Positions 1 to 15,440 are shown, counted from the stretch's first letter. The stretch is 64,000 nt of DNA from Amphirosellinia nigrospora (GCA_004123355.1 SCHM01000001.1:62001-126000), one strand, 5' to 3'. Program-made: numbers and translations. Notes: a model not told the origin generated them from the sequence alone.

Positions 1-3000
1 TTTTTTTTATAAACTTAAATATAATTTTCGCTGCTTATTTTTTTCGGATTATAATAATAAAAAAATAATTTTATTTTATATATATTAGCTAATAATTTAA
101 ATTTTTTTTTAAAAAAAAAAGCTTTTATTAATATTATAAAATAAACTTTTTTAAAAAACTAACTATACTAATATATATTTTAAAAGTTATTAAATTCTAA
201 AGCTATTTTAGTTTAGCTATTATTTTTATTTAATTATTTATTATTATTAATTTATAATTATTTATAAATTTTAATAATTTTATTATTAAATATACTATAA
301 ATAATTTATTAATTTTTAGCTTAAAATTAATTTTAATATATATTTAAAATAGTTTTATATACTAAAAATATTTTTTAACTATTTTAAAATAAATAATAAT
401 ATTATTTATATAAACTTTTATATAATATTATATAATAAAAACTTTTTATTTATAAATCGTTATATATAACTAGAGCTATTTTTAAATTTTTTAATATTAT
501 ATATAATATTTTTAATTTTTTAAATAATATAATAATTATTCGATTATAATAATCTAGTTATATTAAAAGCCAATAAAAAATTTTTATAATTTATAATTAT
601 TATATAATAATATTTTTAAATTTATATAATAATAGCTTTTAAAATAAATAATAAATAATAATTTAAAACTATTATTTTATTTAATAATTATAAATTAATT
701 ATTATTTATTTTTATATTTATTATTTATTATTTGTTATATTATAAATATGAAATATTTAAATAGCGTTAGTTTGTTTATATATATTATTTTGCTTTTATA
801 ATATATTTTATTTAAAATTTTATTTATTAGCTTTTAGTTTTTAATTTTTAAAATATATAACCGGGCTATAATAATAATTTAATTTTATTAATTTTTAATT
901 AGTTTTATTTATATTATATTTTTATTTTTTATTTTTATAATATTTTATATATACTATATTTTATATTTTTTAATATTATTTTTAGTTATTTTATATATAT
1001 AAAGTTAGTTATATATTATAAATATTATTTTTAGTCCGAATAAAAAAAAATTTTTTAAAACGTTAAGCGTTAAAAAAAAATTTTTTTTTAATATATTATA
1101 TTTAAGTTTATTTTTTATTATTATTATTTAAACGTTTTTTTTAATAATGTTTTTTAAAGCTAATATAATTATAATATTATTTATTAAGTTAAATTTTTAC
1201 GCAAGCTATAAATTTATATTATTTTTTAATAATAATATTTTTATTTTTATTAGTTATAATAATAATTATAACTATATTAATTTATTTTATATTATTAATA
1301 AGTATTTATTTTATTTATAGTTTTTAATAATATTTATTTTTATTTTATATTTAATTTAAATTAGCTTATTTATATAATTAATAAAAAAATAACTTTTAAG
1401 CTTTGTTTAAATAATATTATTATTAAAATATTAATATATTTTAGTTCGAATATATAGTTTTATATAAAACTTTTAATATTTAAATCAAAAAATTTATACA
1501 TTATATTAATATTATTATTATTATTATTATAATAGTTTTTATTATATTTAACTTTTTTTTTATTTAATTATAAATAAAATTATTAAATTATTATATAATT
1601 TTATTATAATAATTTAATTTAAAAAATTAATATTAATATTATATTTCGTCTAAAATTTTATTTTAAATAATATATTTAGTCGAAATTTATTTATTAGCTA
1701 TATTATTATTTTAATTAAATTGTTTTATTTATATTATTTATAGTTTTTTTTAAAATTAATATTAAAATAATATATTTTATTAAACTAACTATTTTTTAAT
1801 TATATATATTTAAAGTTTATTTAATTTAAATTTATTTTTAGTATAAATTTTATAATTTATTTATAGTTTATTAATATTATTAAATAGTTTATATTAAAAT
1901 ATATTATTATATTTATATTTTTATTTTATTTATATATTTATACTTATATATTAATATAAAAAAATATTTAAATATATTAAAAGCTATTATTTATAATTAT
2001 ATAATAATAATATTTAATATTTTATCCGATATAAAAACGTTTATTTTAAAAAGTTTTGCTTAATATAATTTATTATTTTTAGCTTTATTTATTACTTTAT
2101 TTTAAAAATATATATTTTAATAATATTATTATTAATATAATAAACTAAAAATTTTATTTTATTTAAAAAATTTTATTTATAATTATAATAATTAAAAATA
2201 TTTATATCGCTAATTAATTAGTTTTAAATAATTACGTTAATTTTAATTAAAAAAAAAAATAATAATTAGTTTATTTTTTTATTAAAATATTTTGTAAAAA
2301 AAATTTTTTCGTTTTTTTTTAACTTTATTTATTATAATATAGCTTTATTTTTTTAACTTTTATTTTTAAAACTAAATATTTTAATCGTTTAATATTAATA
2401 TTATTTTATTTTTTATATTAACGTATATATTATTTAATATTTATTAAAGTTTAATTTATTAATAATATATTTATTAAATAAACAATAAATATAACAAAAA
2501 CGTTTATTTTATTTATTATATTTATAATAGTTTTTATTATTTTTATAATTTTATTTACTATAAAAGCTTTTATAATTATTACGTAAATTTTATTATTTTT
2601 TATAACTATTACGTAAATTTTATTATTTTTAGCTACGTTTATTATATTATTAATAGTTTATAAAAAATCTTTAGCTATTTTATATACGTTTAATATTATA
2701 TTTTAACCGTAAAAATAATATTTATTATTTTTATTATAAAATAATATTTATTTTAATTATTTATATTTTAATTAATATATTTTATTATGTTAATATTAAT
2801 CGTTTAATTAATTAAAAAATTAACTATAAATATTAAATTAGCAATTAAAGTTTTAAAAATATAAATATATTTATTATTTATAAAATTAAATAATACGTTA
2901 AAAAAAAATAAGCTATATTTACTATACTTTAATTTATATTTTATAAGCTATAAATATTATATAATATAATTTTTATTTATTTTTAAATATATTAAAAAAA

Positions 3001-3796
3001 CGTTTAAACTTATAATTATTATTAGTTTATTATAAATTTATTAAAAATTTAAATATAATATATTTTATATATATATATTATAAATTAAAACTTATATTTA
3101 TATTATAATTATAGTAGTTTTAAATTATTTTTATTGTTTATATATAAATAAATACGTTTTTTAAAATTTTCGTTTTTATATATAGTTTTTTAATATATTT
3201 TAAAAAATATTCGTAATATTCTAGCAATATTTAAAATTAATTTTATGTAATATAAATTTAAAATTTTATTTTATAATTGTTTTTATAACTTTATTAAGAA
3301 TTTTAATATATTATATTTAAGCTTTTTTTCGAAAAAATTAAAAAGAATTATTTTATAAAATTTTTATTTAATAAAGTTTAAAATATATTATTTTATAAAC
3401 GCTATAAATAAATAAACATTTTATTAATATATATTATTATTAAATATAATATATTTTTTAGTTTTAAAAACTTTAAAAAATTAAAATTAAAAATTTATTA
3501 ATTATATTTTTTAGTTATTTTTAAACGTTATTTTTATTATTAAACGTTTAATTATTATTTTAGCTACGTTTAAAATATTTTTTATTAATATTTTAATAGA
3601 ATTTTTAGCTATTATATTTTTATAATTAAAATAATTTTTATAGCTTTTTATTATATTTTTATTTAGTAGTATTATTATTTTATTTATTAAAATAAAAAAA
3701 TATAAAATAAAATAAAATATTTAATAAATTTAAAACTAAATTAAAATTAAAATTAGCTTAAATAATTTAAAAACTATATATAGTTTAAATTAAAAT
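1..3796 (-). repeat. Unclassified interspersed repeat E, copy 1 (cut by the window edge)
   Basis: Read on the minus strand, this stretch matches 33908 to about 37790 (E2) almost throughout. Matching landmarks include a poly-A/poly-T flanked block near 1040-1100 (36730-36790 in E2) and a 30-bp tandem duplication at 2571-2630. E1 lacks the solo LTR that E2 carries. Its 5' end touches repeat B1 at 3796/3797 and its other end lies outside the window. Differences from E2 are mostly transitions, as expected from RIP. No terminal repeats or diagnostic protein motif were found, so it could be a LINE, a DNA transposon or part of something larger. The repeat relationship is certain; the class is unknown. 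Confidence 0.8.
2571..2630 (-). repeat. 30-bp tandem duplication inside E1
   Basis: Two adjacent 30-bp units (2571-2600 and 2601-2630) differ at one base. The equivalent pair occurs in E2 at 35062-35121, so the duplication predates separation of the two copies. The period is a multiple of three. Confidence 0.8.
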
Positions 3797-5641
3797 ATTT
3801 ATTATTAAAATATTTAATTAAATAAAAAAGCTTTAAAGTTTAATATAATAAATAATATTTAAAAATATTATTAATAAAAAACGCTACTAATTTAATATAA
3901 AAATATAATAAAAAATATTTAATAAAGCTTAAAAAGCTTAAATTAAAATATTAATCCGATAAAAATAAAGCTAAAAATAATAATATAATTATAAAAAAAG
4001 TTAAAAATTAAAAAACTATAAATATAATATTAAAAATAACTATATAAATTTTATTAAAAACATTATTAGTATAAAAAATAAATAATATTTAAATAAATAT
4101 AAAACTATTTTTATTAAAAAATAATATTTACAATATATTATTATTATATTTTATTAAAATATTATTTTTATATTTTTATAATATTATATACTTTTATACT
4201 AATATAATATTATAAACATTTTTATATTTATATATATTATATATTATATATATATTAATATTATTATTATAAACAATATAATTATAATTATAATAATATT
4301 ATTATATTTAAATACTATAAATAATATATTTTATAAACAAGCGTATAATAATTAAATATTATTATTATTTTATTATATATTAATAATAATAAATATATTA
4401 TAACTTTTATACGGATATATTTAAAATAATATTTATTAACTAGGACTAAATTATATAAATAAATCTATTTTAACTATAATATAATTAATTTTTTAATAAA
4501 ATAAAAAATTTTATAACTAACGTTTAATTATAGTAAAAAATTTACTTAACGTATATAAAATATAAATAATAGGTTAAAAAACGAGCTAAAAAAAGGCGTA
4601 TAATAATTATATAGCTATTATTAATAAAGTTAAAAATTTTAAAAATTTCGTAAAAAATTTTAAAACAAAAAACTAAATTTATTATTTAAAAAACTATTAT
4701 TAATAAAAATATAAATATTGTTATTAAATATATAATACTATAAATTATTAAAAGCTAATATTTTTAAAATATTTAATTTAATTAAGCAATAATATCTAAA
4801 AAATAGTTAATAATTTAATATAAATCGCTTTTAACCGATAGCTTTTAAAATTTAAAGTTTATTTAAAAGTTAAAAAAAAATAAAAATATTATAGCTTATT
4901 ATTTAAATATGCGTTTTAAAATAATTAATATTAAACGAAACGTTTTAATACGCAAAAAAATTAAAACTTTATATATATTTAATAGTATAACTTATAAATT
5001 TAATATTTTATTAAATATAATAAAATACTTTTTAACTAAAACTAGTTTTATATAGCTTATAGTTTTAAAGCTATATATAAAAATATTAAAATATTAGTTT
5101 TAGTATTTAAAAATAATAATTATAAATAATAAGCTAGTTATAAATTAATAACTAAAATAAATTAACCTTTAACTATAAATAATAATAAATTTATCGAACT
5201 ATTTAATAATAATATAGAAAAAAACATTTTATCTTATATTTTAACTACCTTTTGCCTAATAATATTAAAAAAAAATTAAAGCTATAAAGCTTAAAAACAT
5301 TAAATTAAAAAACATAATATAAAATATTAAGCGCTAAAGTTAATAAATATACCGCTAAAATAAAAACTTATTAAATAAAGTAAACTTTTTATAAAATAAT
5401 ATTAAAACAATAATAAAAAGAACTATTTAAAAAAAAATAAAAGCTAGAATTCTAGATTAAAAAATAATAAACGTAGTTAAAATCTAAAAATAAGATTTTT
5501 AAATAAAAAACTACTACTTAATATAATTATTTAAAAATATAATTAAGATTTTAATTTATTTAATAATTATATTATTAGTTTTTAATTAATAATAAATTAT
5601 TTAAAAATAATTTATTAATAACGTAATTATAATAACTAATT
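3797..5641 (+). repeat. Unclassified repeat B, copy 1, left part
   Basis: This A-rich segment matches the pieces of B2 in the right half: 39805-40480, 48527-48677, 55334-56067 and 63287 onward. Together they form one continuous copy once LTR-4, LTR-2 and LTR-5 are set aside. B1 is itself split at 5641 by LTR-6 and resumes at 20084. B1 and B2 begin at the same base, each next to a copy of E but with E in opposite orientation. No terminal repeats or catalytic motif were recognised. The composition suggests plus-strand coding if it ever coded. The class is unknown. Confidence 0.8.
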
Positions 5642-5929
5642 TATTATAATTATAGTATTACTTACGTATAAAGTTAATATATTAGTATTAATTACGTATA
5701 ATAGCTAATTATTAATTATAATATTAGCTGTTTATACGATAAAATTAAGCTAGTATTTTTGCTTAATTTAGTTGTACAGTATATTATAGTAGAATTTCTT
5801 TTATATAAAAAATTTTTTTATATAAAAGCTTAACTTTTATATAAATAGTTAAAAAAATAGATTAATATATATTAATATTTATTTTATTGATTATTATATA
5901 TAATATTATATTTTTTTAGCTATTTAATA
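5642..5929. repeat. LTR-6 left terminal repeat
   Basis: This direct repeat pairs with 19799-20083. Long shared blocks run through it, for example around 5661-5700 against 19816-19855, and differences are mostly transitions. Confidence 0.8.
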
Positions 5930-8900
5930 TTAATTAGTATTTTTAGCTAGAAAATATAAATTAGCAAAAATAAAAACGGAATTTTAACTTAGTTATATAA
6001 ACTATGTTTTTTATATTATATTTTAGTTTTTTAATATTACGCTAATAAAAAAAATTAATTATTTTAACGTATTTTAGTATTATATTTTTGTACGAAAGTT
6101 TAATTAATAGTATATAATTATACTATTTTTTAATTATTATTATATAAACTATATAAAAGTTTATAATATAATTTAATAACTTTTTTATTTGCAATATTTA
6201 TAATAAATAAATAATAATAATTAATTATATAATAGTTAATATAAGTAAACGTACGAAAATATTATATTTTTTAAAAAGTAATTAAAATAGCTAGAATAGT
6301 TTTTTATTTTTTTGGCTAATATTTTATAAAAATTATATCCGAAAAAATTGTTTAAAAAATTAGTATATTTTTAAACTTTATATAAAAAACTATTAATTTT
6401 TATATATATAAAAATATTTTATAAAGCTTTTAAATAGCTATTATAAAAAAAATTAATATATAAATAGCGTATTTATATAAAGTATAATTAGTTATTATAC
6501 GATTTAAAAAACTTTTAAAAAATATTAGTAAAAATTTTAAGTTAATAAAATTTAAAATATTCGATAAAATTAATATTTAAATTATTAAAAAATTTATGGC
6601 GTTTTTTATATAATAAGCGTTTTAAATTAAAAACTTATAAAATAGTTAAAAAAAAACTATATTATATAATTAATAAAAAGCAAATATATTTTAGCGTATA
6701 AATTTTAAATTTTTATATAATTATTTTAAATAATATTTATATTTTTTATATTAAATTAATAATTTTAAAGTTAGTAAAGTTTTTTATATAATAAAGTAAT
6801 TTTGCGATTTTTTTTTTTAGATAAAAAAACAAAAAAAAAAAAATAAAAAAATAAATAAAAAAATAGCTACAAAATAACTTACGTATATAATTAAAAGCTA
6901 GCTTTTTAATTTTAAATAATAAAATATTATATAAAATAAAATATTAAAAGCAAAGTTTTAAAACTTTTTATAACTATTAAATATTATTTATTACTTATTT
7001 TAATTAATAATTTATTTTTATATAAGTAAAAATATATTATATTTTAACGTATAATAAAAATTTAGTTTTTTAAAATCTTTTTTAAACTTTAAAGCAATTT
7101 ATTTATTATATAATATTAAATATAAAAATATTTTATTTAAAATTTAGATTTTTTTACGTATAATATATAAATAAAATTATTTTATTTATAAAATATTAAA
7201 TTTTTTTAAAAACTTAGCAAAAAAAAAAAAATTATTTTAAAAAGCTATATAACTTACTTTATAATAAAATATAATAGTTCGTTAATTATTATTATAAGCT
7301 TAAAATTATAGAAGACTATTTATACTATTTTTTTAAATATTAATTAATATATAAAAAATTATTATATATATTATATTAGCTTTAATTATATATAAAAAAA
7401 ACATATAATATTATAAACTTATATTTTAATATAATTATAAATTATAATTAATATTAAACCGATTAAACTAATATTATTTTCGTATAAATATATAAATAAA
7501 AAAAAAACTTATTTTTATACGAAATATTAAAAATTATAATTATAAAGCTATTTAAAGCTTAAAAAATATTTAAAATAAAATATTTAAAAAAAAATTATTT
7601 AAATATAACTATTATACGCGCGTATAAAAATGTTCTAAAATTCGAAATAGTATTTATTTTTTAAAAACTTATATATAAAAGATTTTTTTTAGATTTTTGT
7701 TTATATTTTTAAGTTAAAAAAAACCTAACAACTTAATACTTTGTATAAAAAACAAAAAATTTTATTATATAAACTAATAATATAACTAAATTAATTATTA
7801 TTTATATAATATAAAAAATTATATAATATTTTAAAAATTTTTAAAAATAATATACTAGCTAAAATTATATAAATAGCTATTTTTTAAAAAACTTTATATA
7901 AATAAAAATATTTTATTTATTAAAAAAAATGCTAATTAACTAATTATATTTTTTAAAAAAAGTTTTGCGCGAAAAACTAATATTTTAATACGTACGAAAT
8001 AATATTTAAAATAAACTAACTTTAAAAGAATTTTTAACCTATTTAATTAAATATAAAAGCTATTTAAATATATATAATAAAAAAAAAAAAGAATTCGGAT
8101 ATATAAAATAAAATATTATATAATATTATAAATAATATATTTATATATTATATAATAAAAAAAACATTTAATTAATAATTAAAACTAATTATTTAACTTA
8201 TTTATATTTAATAATTAATATTATATAAAATATTAAAGTATTATTTAAGATATAAAAGCTTTAAAATTTTTATTATAAAAAACTATAAATAAAAGCTTAT
8301 ATAAAAAAACCTAAAAGCTAAAATTATTTAAACCTTTAAAATATAAAATAAGCTTTAATAAAACTATATAATAATTTCGGTTAAAATAATAAAAATTAAT
8401 AATTAAATTAACTATATAATATTTATATTTTAAATATTTTTATTTATTTTTATTTTCTTTAAAAGATATAAATTATTTAAAAGTATATTTTAATAATATA
8501 AAAAATATTATCGTATAAAAAAACAAAAATAGTATTTTTATCGTACGTAAATAAAGTTATTTGTTTTTTAATATTAATTTGTACGAAATAGCTAGCTATT
8601 TTATAAAAATTAAACTATATTATTTATATAAACGATTTAAATATTTTTATATAGAAAAATTATATAAAATATTATTTTATATAAAATATAAAGTCAAATA
8701 ATTTATTTTAGAAAAAATTTAAAAATTTTATTATTATTATTAAACGTATAATAAAGCTTTATGCCGATTTAAATTTATAATTAAAAATAATTATGAATTT
8801 AATTATAAAATAGTTATAAACGTTATATAAATAAATAACTAAAACGTATTATATATTATTAACGTTATTATATTTTTTAAGTAATAACTTTTTTAAAATT

Positions 8901-9389
8901 AATATTTATATAAAATATATAAAAATATTATATAAATACTAGATTAATATTTATTAAGGATTTTTTAATAATATTATATATAACTTTAAAATAAATTTTT
9001 CGTCGAATAAATTTAAAAAATATATAAAAATAATTAGCGTATAATATTATAAATATTTATTAAAATATACTAAATAATAAATAAAATAAAACGAGTATAT
9101 AAGCTATTTAAACGTATGTATAATATTTTTAAAAAAATTAACGTATATATAAATAATAAATTAATTTTATAAATAATAATAAAAGTATTAAATAATATTG
9201 CTAAACTTAATAGTTTTATATTATTTTTTTTAATTTTAGAGCTTATTTTTATATTAATAAAAAATCTTTTTATTTTTTTTTATTATATAAAAAATAGTAG
9301 CTATTTAAAAATAATAAAAATATTACGTAAGAACTGTACGAAAGTTAAAATTAATCGCGCGATTAATAAACAAAATAAACTATTTTTAT
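5930..9389. other. LTR-6 internal region, left arm
   Basis: Degraded A-rich sequence between the left LTR and the LTR-1 insertion. No domain could be named. It contains no other repeat shared within this window that I can see. Confidence 0.5.
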
Positions 9390-9394
9390 ATAAT
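9390..9394 (+). other. Target-site duplication of LTR-1, left (ATAAT)
   Basis: ATAAT immediately precedes LTR-1 and is repeated exactly at 16114-16118, immediately after it. Confidence 0.85.
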
Positions 9395-9526
9395 AAATAG
9401 GCCGTTGGCCCGTTTATAGCTATTGGTAGCTAGCGGAGCTAGCTGTAGCTAAATATATTTAGATAGAACAAATAAGTGGTACGTATTTTTAATAAAACAA
9501 CTACTTTTTTTTCGCTTTTTTTTTTT
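9395..9526 (+). repeat. LTR-1 5' LTR
   Basis: The 132-bp repeat begins AAATAGGCCG (AGATGGCCG in the unmutated solo copy at 35.6 kb) and ends in a pyrimidine-rich tract. It matches 15982-16113. Confidence 0.85.
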
Positions 9527-11039
9527 AGTAATAAAAATAAAATACTAAAAAAAAAATCTTTTATAAGTAGTAAGTACGCTTAAAAATTAAATCTTAATAG
9601 CTTTAAAAAAAGCATTTTATATAACGTTAATATTATTATATTTATTTTATTTATTAATTATTTGTTTAATTAAAATAAATAAAGCTTAAGGCAATTATTT
9701 ATAAGCGTTTTATCCGGAAACGCTTTTTAAAATTTAATTTTCGAAAATATTATTTAAACCTAAATAGTTCGCTAATAAAGTTTTTAACTTTTACTTAAAA
9801 ACAATTATTTTAATAACTAATTAATCGTCTAGCTTTTATAAATATAGTAAAACTAACGTAAATAATATTTAATTTTAGTTTATATAAATATTTTAATAAA
9901 TTAAGTTATTATTTAAATAGTTTTAATAATTTATTTAATAATTTAAAAAAGTTAAATATACCCGAAAAATATTATTTTTATTTAAAGTTATTTATACTAT
10001 TAATATTTTATATTAAAAAAGCCGCTATTTTTATAGATTTAAATATTAAACTATAAAAAATAAAAAAAAGTACTAATAATACTACTATAGCAAAAAACTT
10101 GCTAAAACTATAATAATTTTTTAAAAATTAATACTTAAGCTATTTAATAAATAATAAAATTTATAAAACTAAAAACTTAATATATATTAATTAAAAAAAA
10201 AATAAGTTTTTATTTAATATTATAACTATATTTAAAAAGCTATAAAATAAATAAAAATCCGAAATATACCTAAAAAGTACTATATTAAACAGTAAAACTA
10301 TAGCCGGATTTTTAATAAAAAATATTTTTTTACGAATAATTATTTCCGGATTTATTAATAGTTTTAAAAACTATAATTTATATTAAAAAGCTTTGTTATA
10401 AAAAACTACTAAAGTTAAAACGTTAAAAAAATATTTTAAAATTATTTAAAACGTTTTAAAAATAATTATTAATAAAGCTAAAATAAAAGCTAAACATATA
10501 AAATAATAAAAAAAAAATAATTCGTAAGATTTTATACAAAATTTTAAATATTTTTATTAAATAAGCTATTAAAAATATTAACAACTTTTTATATCGAAAT
10601 AAATAATTTAACTATTTTTACCGATTATTAAATTTTTATTTCTAATTATTTTTAATTTATTTCGTTTAAAATCGCCTTTTTAATTAATTTATTATAACGT
10701 AATACATTTTATATAAAAATAAATATATTAAAAAATTAAATAGACTAATTAGCTATTAAATATTATAATTATTATTAAATAGAGTATATATTAAAAGATT
10801 ATTTTTATATATATTAGTTAAAATTAAATAAAAATTAAAAAAATTTTATATAATAATAATAGCAATAATAATAGTTATAATAATAGTTATATAAGCAAAA
10901 AAAAGTATAAAAACTACGGTTTATATAACCGAAAAAGTTATTAAAAATATAATAAACTATTTTTAAAATAACTTTTATTTATAAATTATTAAATTATTTT
11001 TTAGTTAATAGTTTTAAAATTTTAAAAAAAAGTAAAAAA

Positions 11040-11090
11040 ATTTATTTTTACTATAATAAAAAAAGCTATATATAGCTATAATATATATTA
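11040..11090 (+). pseudogene. LTR-1 Gag zinc-knuckle remnant
   Basis: The spacing of a retroviral-type CCHC knuckle is still discernible and is mirrored in LTR-2 around 50310-50350. It supports plus orientation with Gag before Pol. It is part of a broken fossil reading region. Confidence 0.5.
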
Positions 11091-13929
11091 AAACAAAATA
11101 AATAGCTATAGTAATAAGAATAAACCTATTTAAAAGCAAAAATATTACTAGTATATAAATATATATTTATAAAGCTTTATTTTTAAAAATTTAATCTAAA
11201 TTAATTTAATTATATTATAATACGTTTTTAAAAAAATAAGAAAAAATATTTACTTTATAAACGGAGCATTTAATACGTATAAAATATTTAATATTTATAA
11301 TAGTTTAATTATAATAAAAATCTTTTTAAAATATTAAACTATTTATTATATAAAAATAATAAATAATAATATAATTTTAGAATAAAATCTATAAAATTTT
11401 ATAGCTATATTTTAAACTATATTTAATACTATAGTAAAACTAGCTACTAAAAAGCGTAAAGTTTTAAATAGCGTTTTAGTTATAAATTTAGCAAATAATA
11501 AAATAATTAAACGTATATTTAAGCCGCGTAAAATATATAACTTAAACGTACTATTATAACTACTAAAAAAATTAAAAGCTAGAAAAAAAAAAATAATAAA
11601 TTATAAAACTTTTTTATAATAGATTAGAATATTTATATCTTTTATAAACTTTTTTTAATTAAGCCTAAATTTTATTTATAACTTTAAATATTTATTAACG
11701 CGAATTAAAAAAAAAACTAAAAGTATAACTAAAAAATATACTAAAATAAAAACTATAATTTTTATAAAAAAATATTAATTATTATATTATTAAACGCGTA
11801 TAAAATAACCCTAGTTATTAAGTTTATTATTAAAAAAAAATTATAATAAATATTATAAAAAAAACTTTAATTAAACAAATTAAAAAAATAACGTTAATTT
11901 TATTTATTTTAACGTTATTAAAAACTTTAGTATTCCGATCTACTAATTATTTACTATAAAAATAAAATCTGCTATTTTATTAAATTTAAACAAATAAACC
12001 AAAAAAATTAATAAGTTTATAATATTTAATATAATAATTATAAATATTATTTATTTTATATAAATAATAATATAATTACTAAAAAATAAAAAAATACTTT
12101 TTTACTATTAAAATTACCGTAGCTTTAAAACATTATAATATTATTTAATATTTAAAGTTTGTTTTATTATAAAAAACTTTAACGCAAAAAAAAACTAGTA
12201 ACGTTAAAAAAGCCGGTAATATTATTAAAAAGTAGTTATAAACTAACTTTTTTATATAAAAAAATATCAATATCGTAAAAAAATATATAAAAAATATATT
12301 AAAATTTAATATAAAAATAATAATAGCGGCGAAAATTATATAAATATAAAATATTTTAAATATAAATCGTTAAACTAAATAGTTAGCTTTAATTTAGCTA
12401 GGTCGTTAAAATAGCTAGTATAAAAATACTATTTATTTTTTTAAATTATATTTAATTAAAAGTATACGTACTACGTTTAAATATAACGCATTTAAAAAAA
12501 CAAATATATAAATAGCTTTATAGTTTATTAATTATATTAGCTTTTAATATATTATATTTAAATTAGTTCGTTATATTAAAAGAAAAGCAAATTATATAAC
12601 GCGTAAAAAAAAACCAAAAGTTAAATTTTTTACTAATTAAAAAATAACGTATTAACTAATTATATTAAAAAAAAAAAATACCTAACAAAATAATATATAA
12701 ATAATAATTATCCATAAAACCGCAGTTCGGCTTTTTAATACTAAAATAAACAATAAAACATTATATATATATTTAATATATATAAAAATTATAACGTAAT
12801 AAATATTAAAAATATAATAAAACTAACTAACTTTTTTATATATAAAATAAAACTAAAAAAAAAATAAAACTATAAAATAAATTAGCTAAATAATTTTAAT
12901 TATATTTAAACTTATATTAATTAAATATTTTAACTAAATAATATATTAATATAAATATATTTAAATCTACTATTATAGCTAATAAAAGTTTTTTAAACTA
13001 AGCAACTATACTAGTTTTAATTAATAAAAATAAAAACGCTATAATATAAAACTATAAAAAAAGCCTTAATTTATATTAAACTATAATAAAATAAAATAAA
13101 ACTTTTTAAATATTAGTTTTTTTTATTTATAAATATATATAAAAAACTAAATATTTTTACGATTAGCTTATATTATAAGTTTAACTTAAAATATAAATAC
13201 TAATTAATTATAGTATATTTAAATTATTATTATATATTAATATTTAAAATATTTAAGTTTTTTTAATTATAGCTTATAAAAATATTATAAAATATTTAAT
13301 TAGTTATATATTTTCTATTAAAAATAAAAAATTATACTTAAATTTATATTTAACTTTTAATTTAAACTATTTTTTATAGCTTTAAAAATTTCGGACGTTT
13401 TTTTTTACGCTATAAAATATATTAATAATATATTTAGCTTATATAAAATAATAAAAAAATAACTAAAATAAATCGAACATTATTTTCTGCTGAAAATACT
13501 ATAATTAAAACTAAAACTATTATTTAAAAAAATATTTATTAAATATAATAAAATAAAAACTTTAAAAATAGTTTATAAAATTTATAATAAAATAATAATT
13601 AAAAAAAATAAAACTAAACGTTTTTAAAGCTAATTAGTACTAAAAAACTAAATAAAATAAAAAAGTTTATAAAAACTATAAGCTTTACTTATAAATAAAT
13701 AAAAAATTATTTTAAAATAGTTTAACTTTTAATATATTTCTAAAAAAATATATTATAATAATAAAAGCTTAGCAAAACATTCGTTTTCGAATTATTAAGC
13801 TTATTAATAACTGCTGCTATAAAAATATATAATTATATTATAAATTAATCCGTTAAAATATATTTTAACGCGTTTACTTATAAAAAAGAAAATTATATTT
13901 TATAATATTAAAAAAAAATATTTAAACTT

Positions 13930-14020
13930 ATACTATATAATAGTTTTTTATTTATTTTAACGTAGAAAAATTATAGTATTTATAAAAAAAAACTATACGC
14001 TATTATAAAATTCTACTAAA
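13930..14020 (+). pseudogene. LTR-1 Pol RNase H remnant
   Basis: A stretch reading as NYSIYxKxLxAI is characteristic of the RNase H domain of Ty3/gypsy Pol (NYSIYDKELLAI in many members). The same block is found in LTR-2 around 53185-53275. It lies upstream of the integrase remnant. Confidence 0.6.
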
Positions 14021-15389
14021 AAATAAAAAATATTTTAAATTTAAAAATATATTTATTATTTATATAAATTATAAACTATTTATTTTTTTTTTAATATTGC
14101 TAAATATTAAAAATATTTATATAAAATAAGTAAATAAGCTATAGCTTTTTAACGTTCGTATTATTTATATTATAAGCTTAAAAAATATAATAGCGAATAT
14201 ATTATTATATATTATATTTTTTTTAAATAACTATTTAAATAATTTATTATGTTATAAAAATATCGATAAAAATTTAAAAAAATAAATTTAAAAAAATAAA
14301 ATAAACAAATATTAATAAATATTATTAAACATATAACTTATAAAAAAAAACGTTTATTAATAAATTATACAAAAAATATATTATAGCGTTTAAACTAATA
14401 AAACTATAAAATTAGTTAAATAACTTTAAAAAAAATATAAAACTTAATATAACGCGTTATTTAATAATATTAATAATATTAATTTTACTTTAGATTTATT
14501 GCTACGTTATTTTAATAATAATTTAATATTAAATAATATATTAAAAAATAAGTTTATTTACTTTTTTTAATATTTAAACATATAAAAATACTTATATAGG
14601 TTAAAAAACCTAATAACTAAAAAAAAGCTAAAATATATAGTACTAGTATATAAAGCTAAAAACTTTAAAATATAAAATAGTTAGCTAGAATATTATTTTA
14701 AAAACTATTAAAAATAATATTTTATATAAAAAAAATATTAAATATATTATAATAAATATATAATTTATTAAATTATTACTATGTTTTAATTATTTTAAAA
14801 AAAATAAACTAATTAATATATTAACCTATAATAGCTATAAACGCTATTAAATATATATTAAAATACTTATAGTACGCTTGCTTTAACTTTAGAAAAATAA
14901 TAACGCTTAATTTATTTATTATTATTTACGAACTATTTTAAGTTATAATAGTAAATTTTATTAAACTTTTTTTAATATTTATATAAAAAAATCGATATAT
15001 TTATTATATAATAAATTATTTTAGTTAATATAGCTAATATTATTTTACGATCGATTATATAGCTAAAATAATATTCGTTAAATAAAACGTTAAACTAATA
15101 AAATAAATATTTTGCTACTAATATTATATGTTAACCTAAAAAGCGCTTTTATTTTATAAAACTTTTAAAATCGTATAAAAAACAAAAAAATAAAAATAAT
15201 TAATACTTTATTAGTTTTATATTAAAACGTTAAATTAATAAAAATATTTAATAAAATAACGTAAATAATGCTTAATAAAATAATAGTTTATTTTATAGCT
15301 TAAATAAATAACTTAAAATATAAAAATAATAAATTATAAAATATAAAAATTTTATTATTAATAAAATACTTAAACTTTAAATATATAAA

Positions 15390-15440
15390 AACTATTAAAT
15401 ATAGCTTAGCTAAATTATTATACAAATACTATTTATAAAA
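15390..15440 (+). pseudogene. LTR-1 integrase C-terminal remnant
   Basis: The residue pattern resembles the STGYSPxELLYG segment downstream of the gypsy integrase core. It is placed after RNase H and about 0.55 kb before the 3' LTR, as expected for that superfamily. Confidence 0.45.

Noticed and set aside
5930-9389. Integrase or copia motifs in LTR-6
   Set aside because: Short matches near 8.8 kb were not consistent in order or spacing, so no superfamily was assigned.
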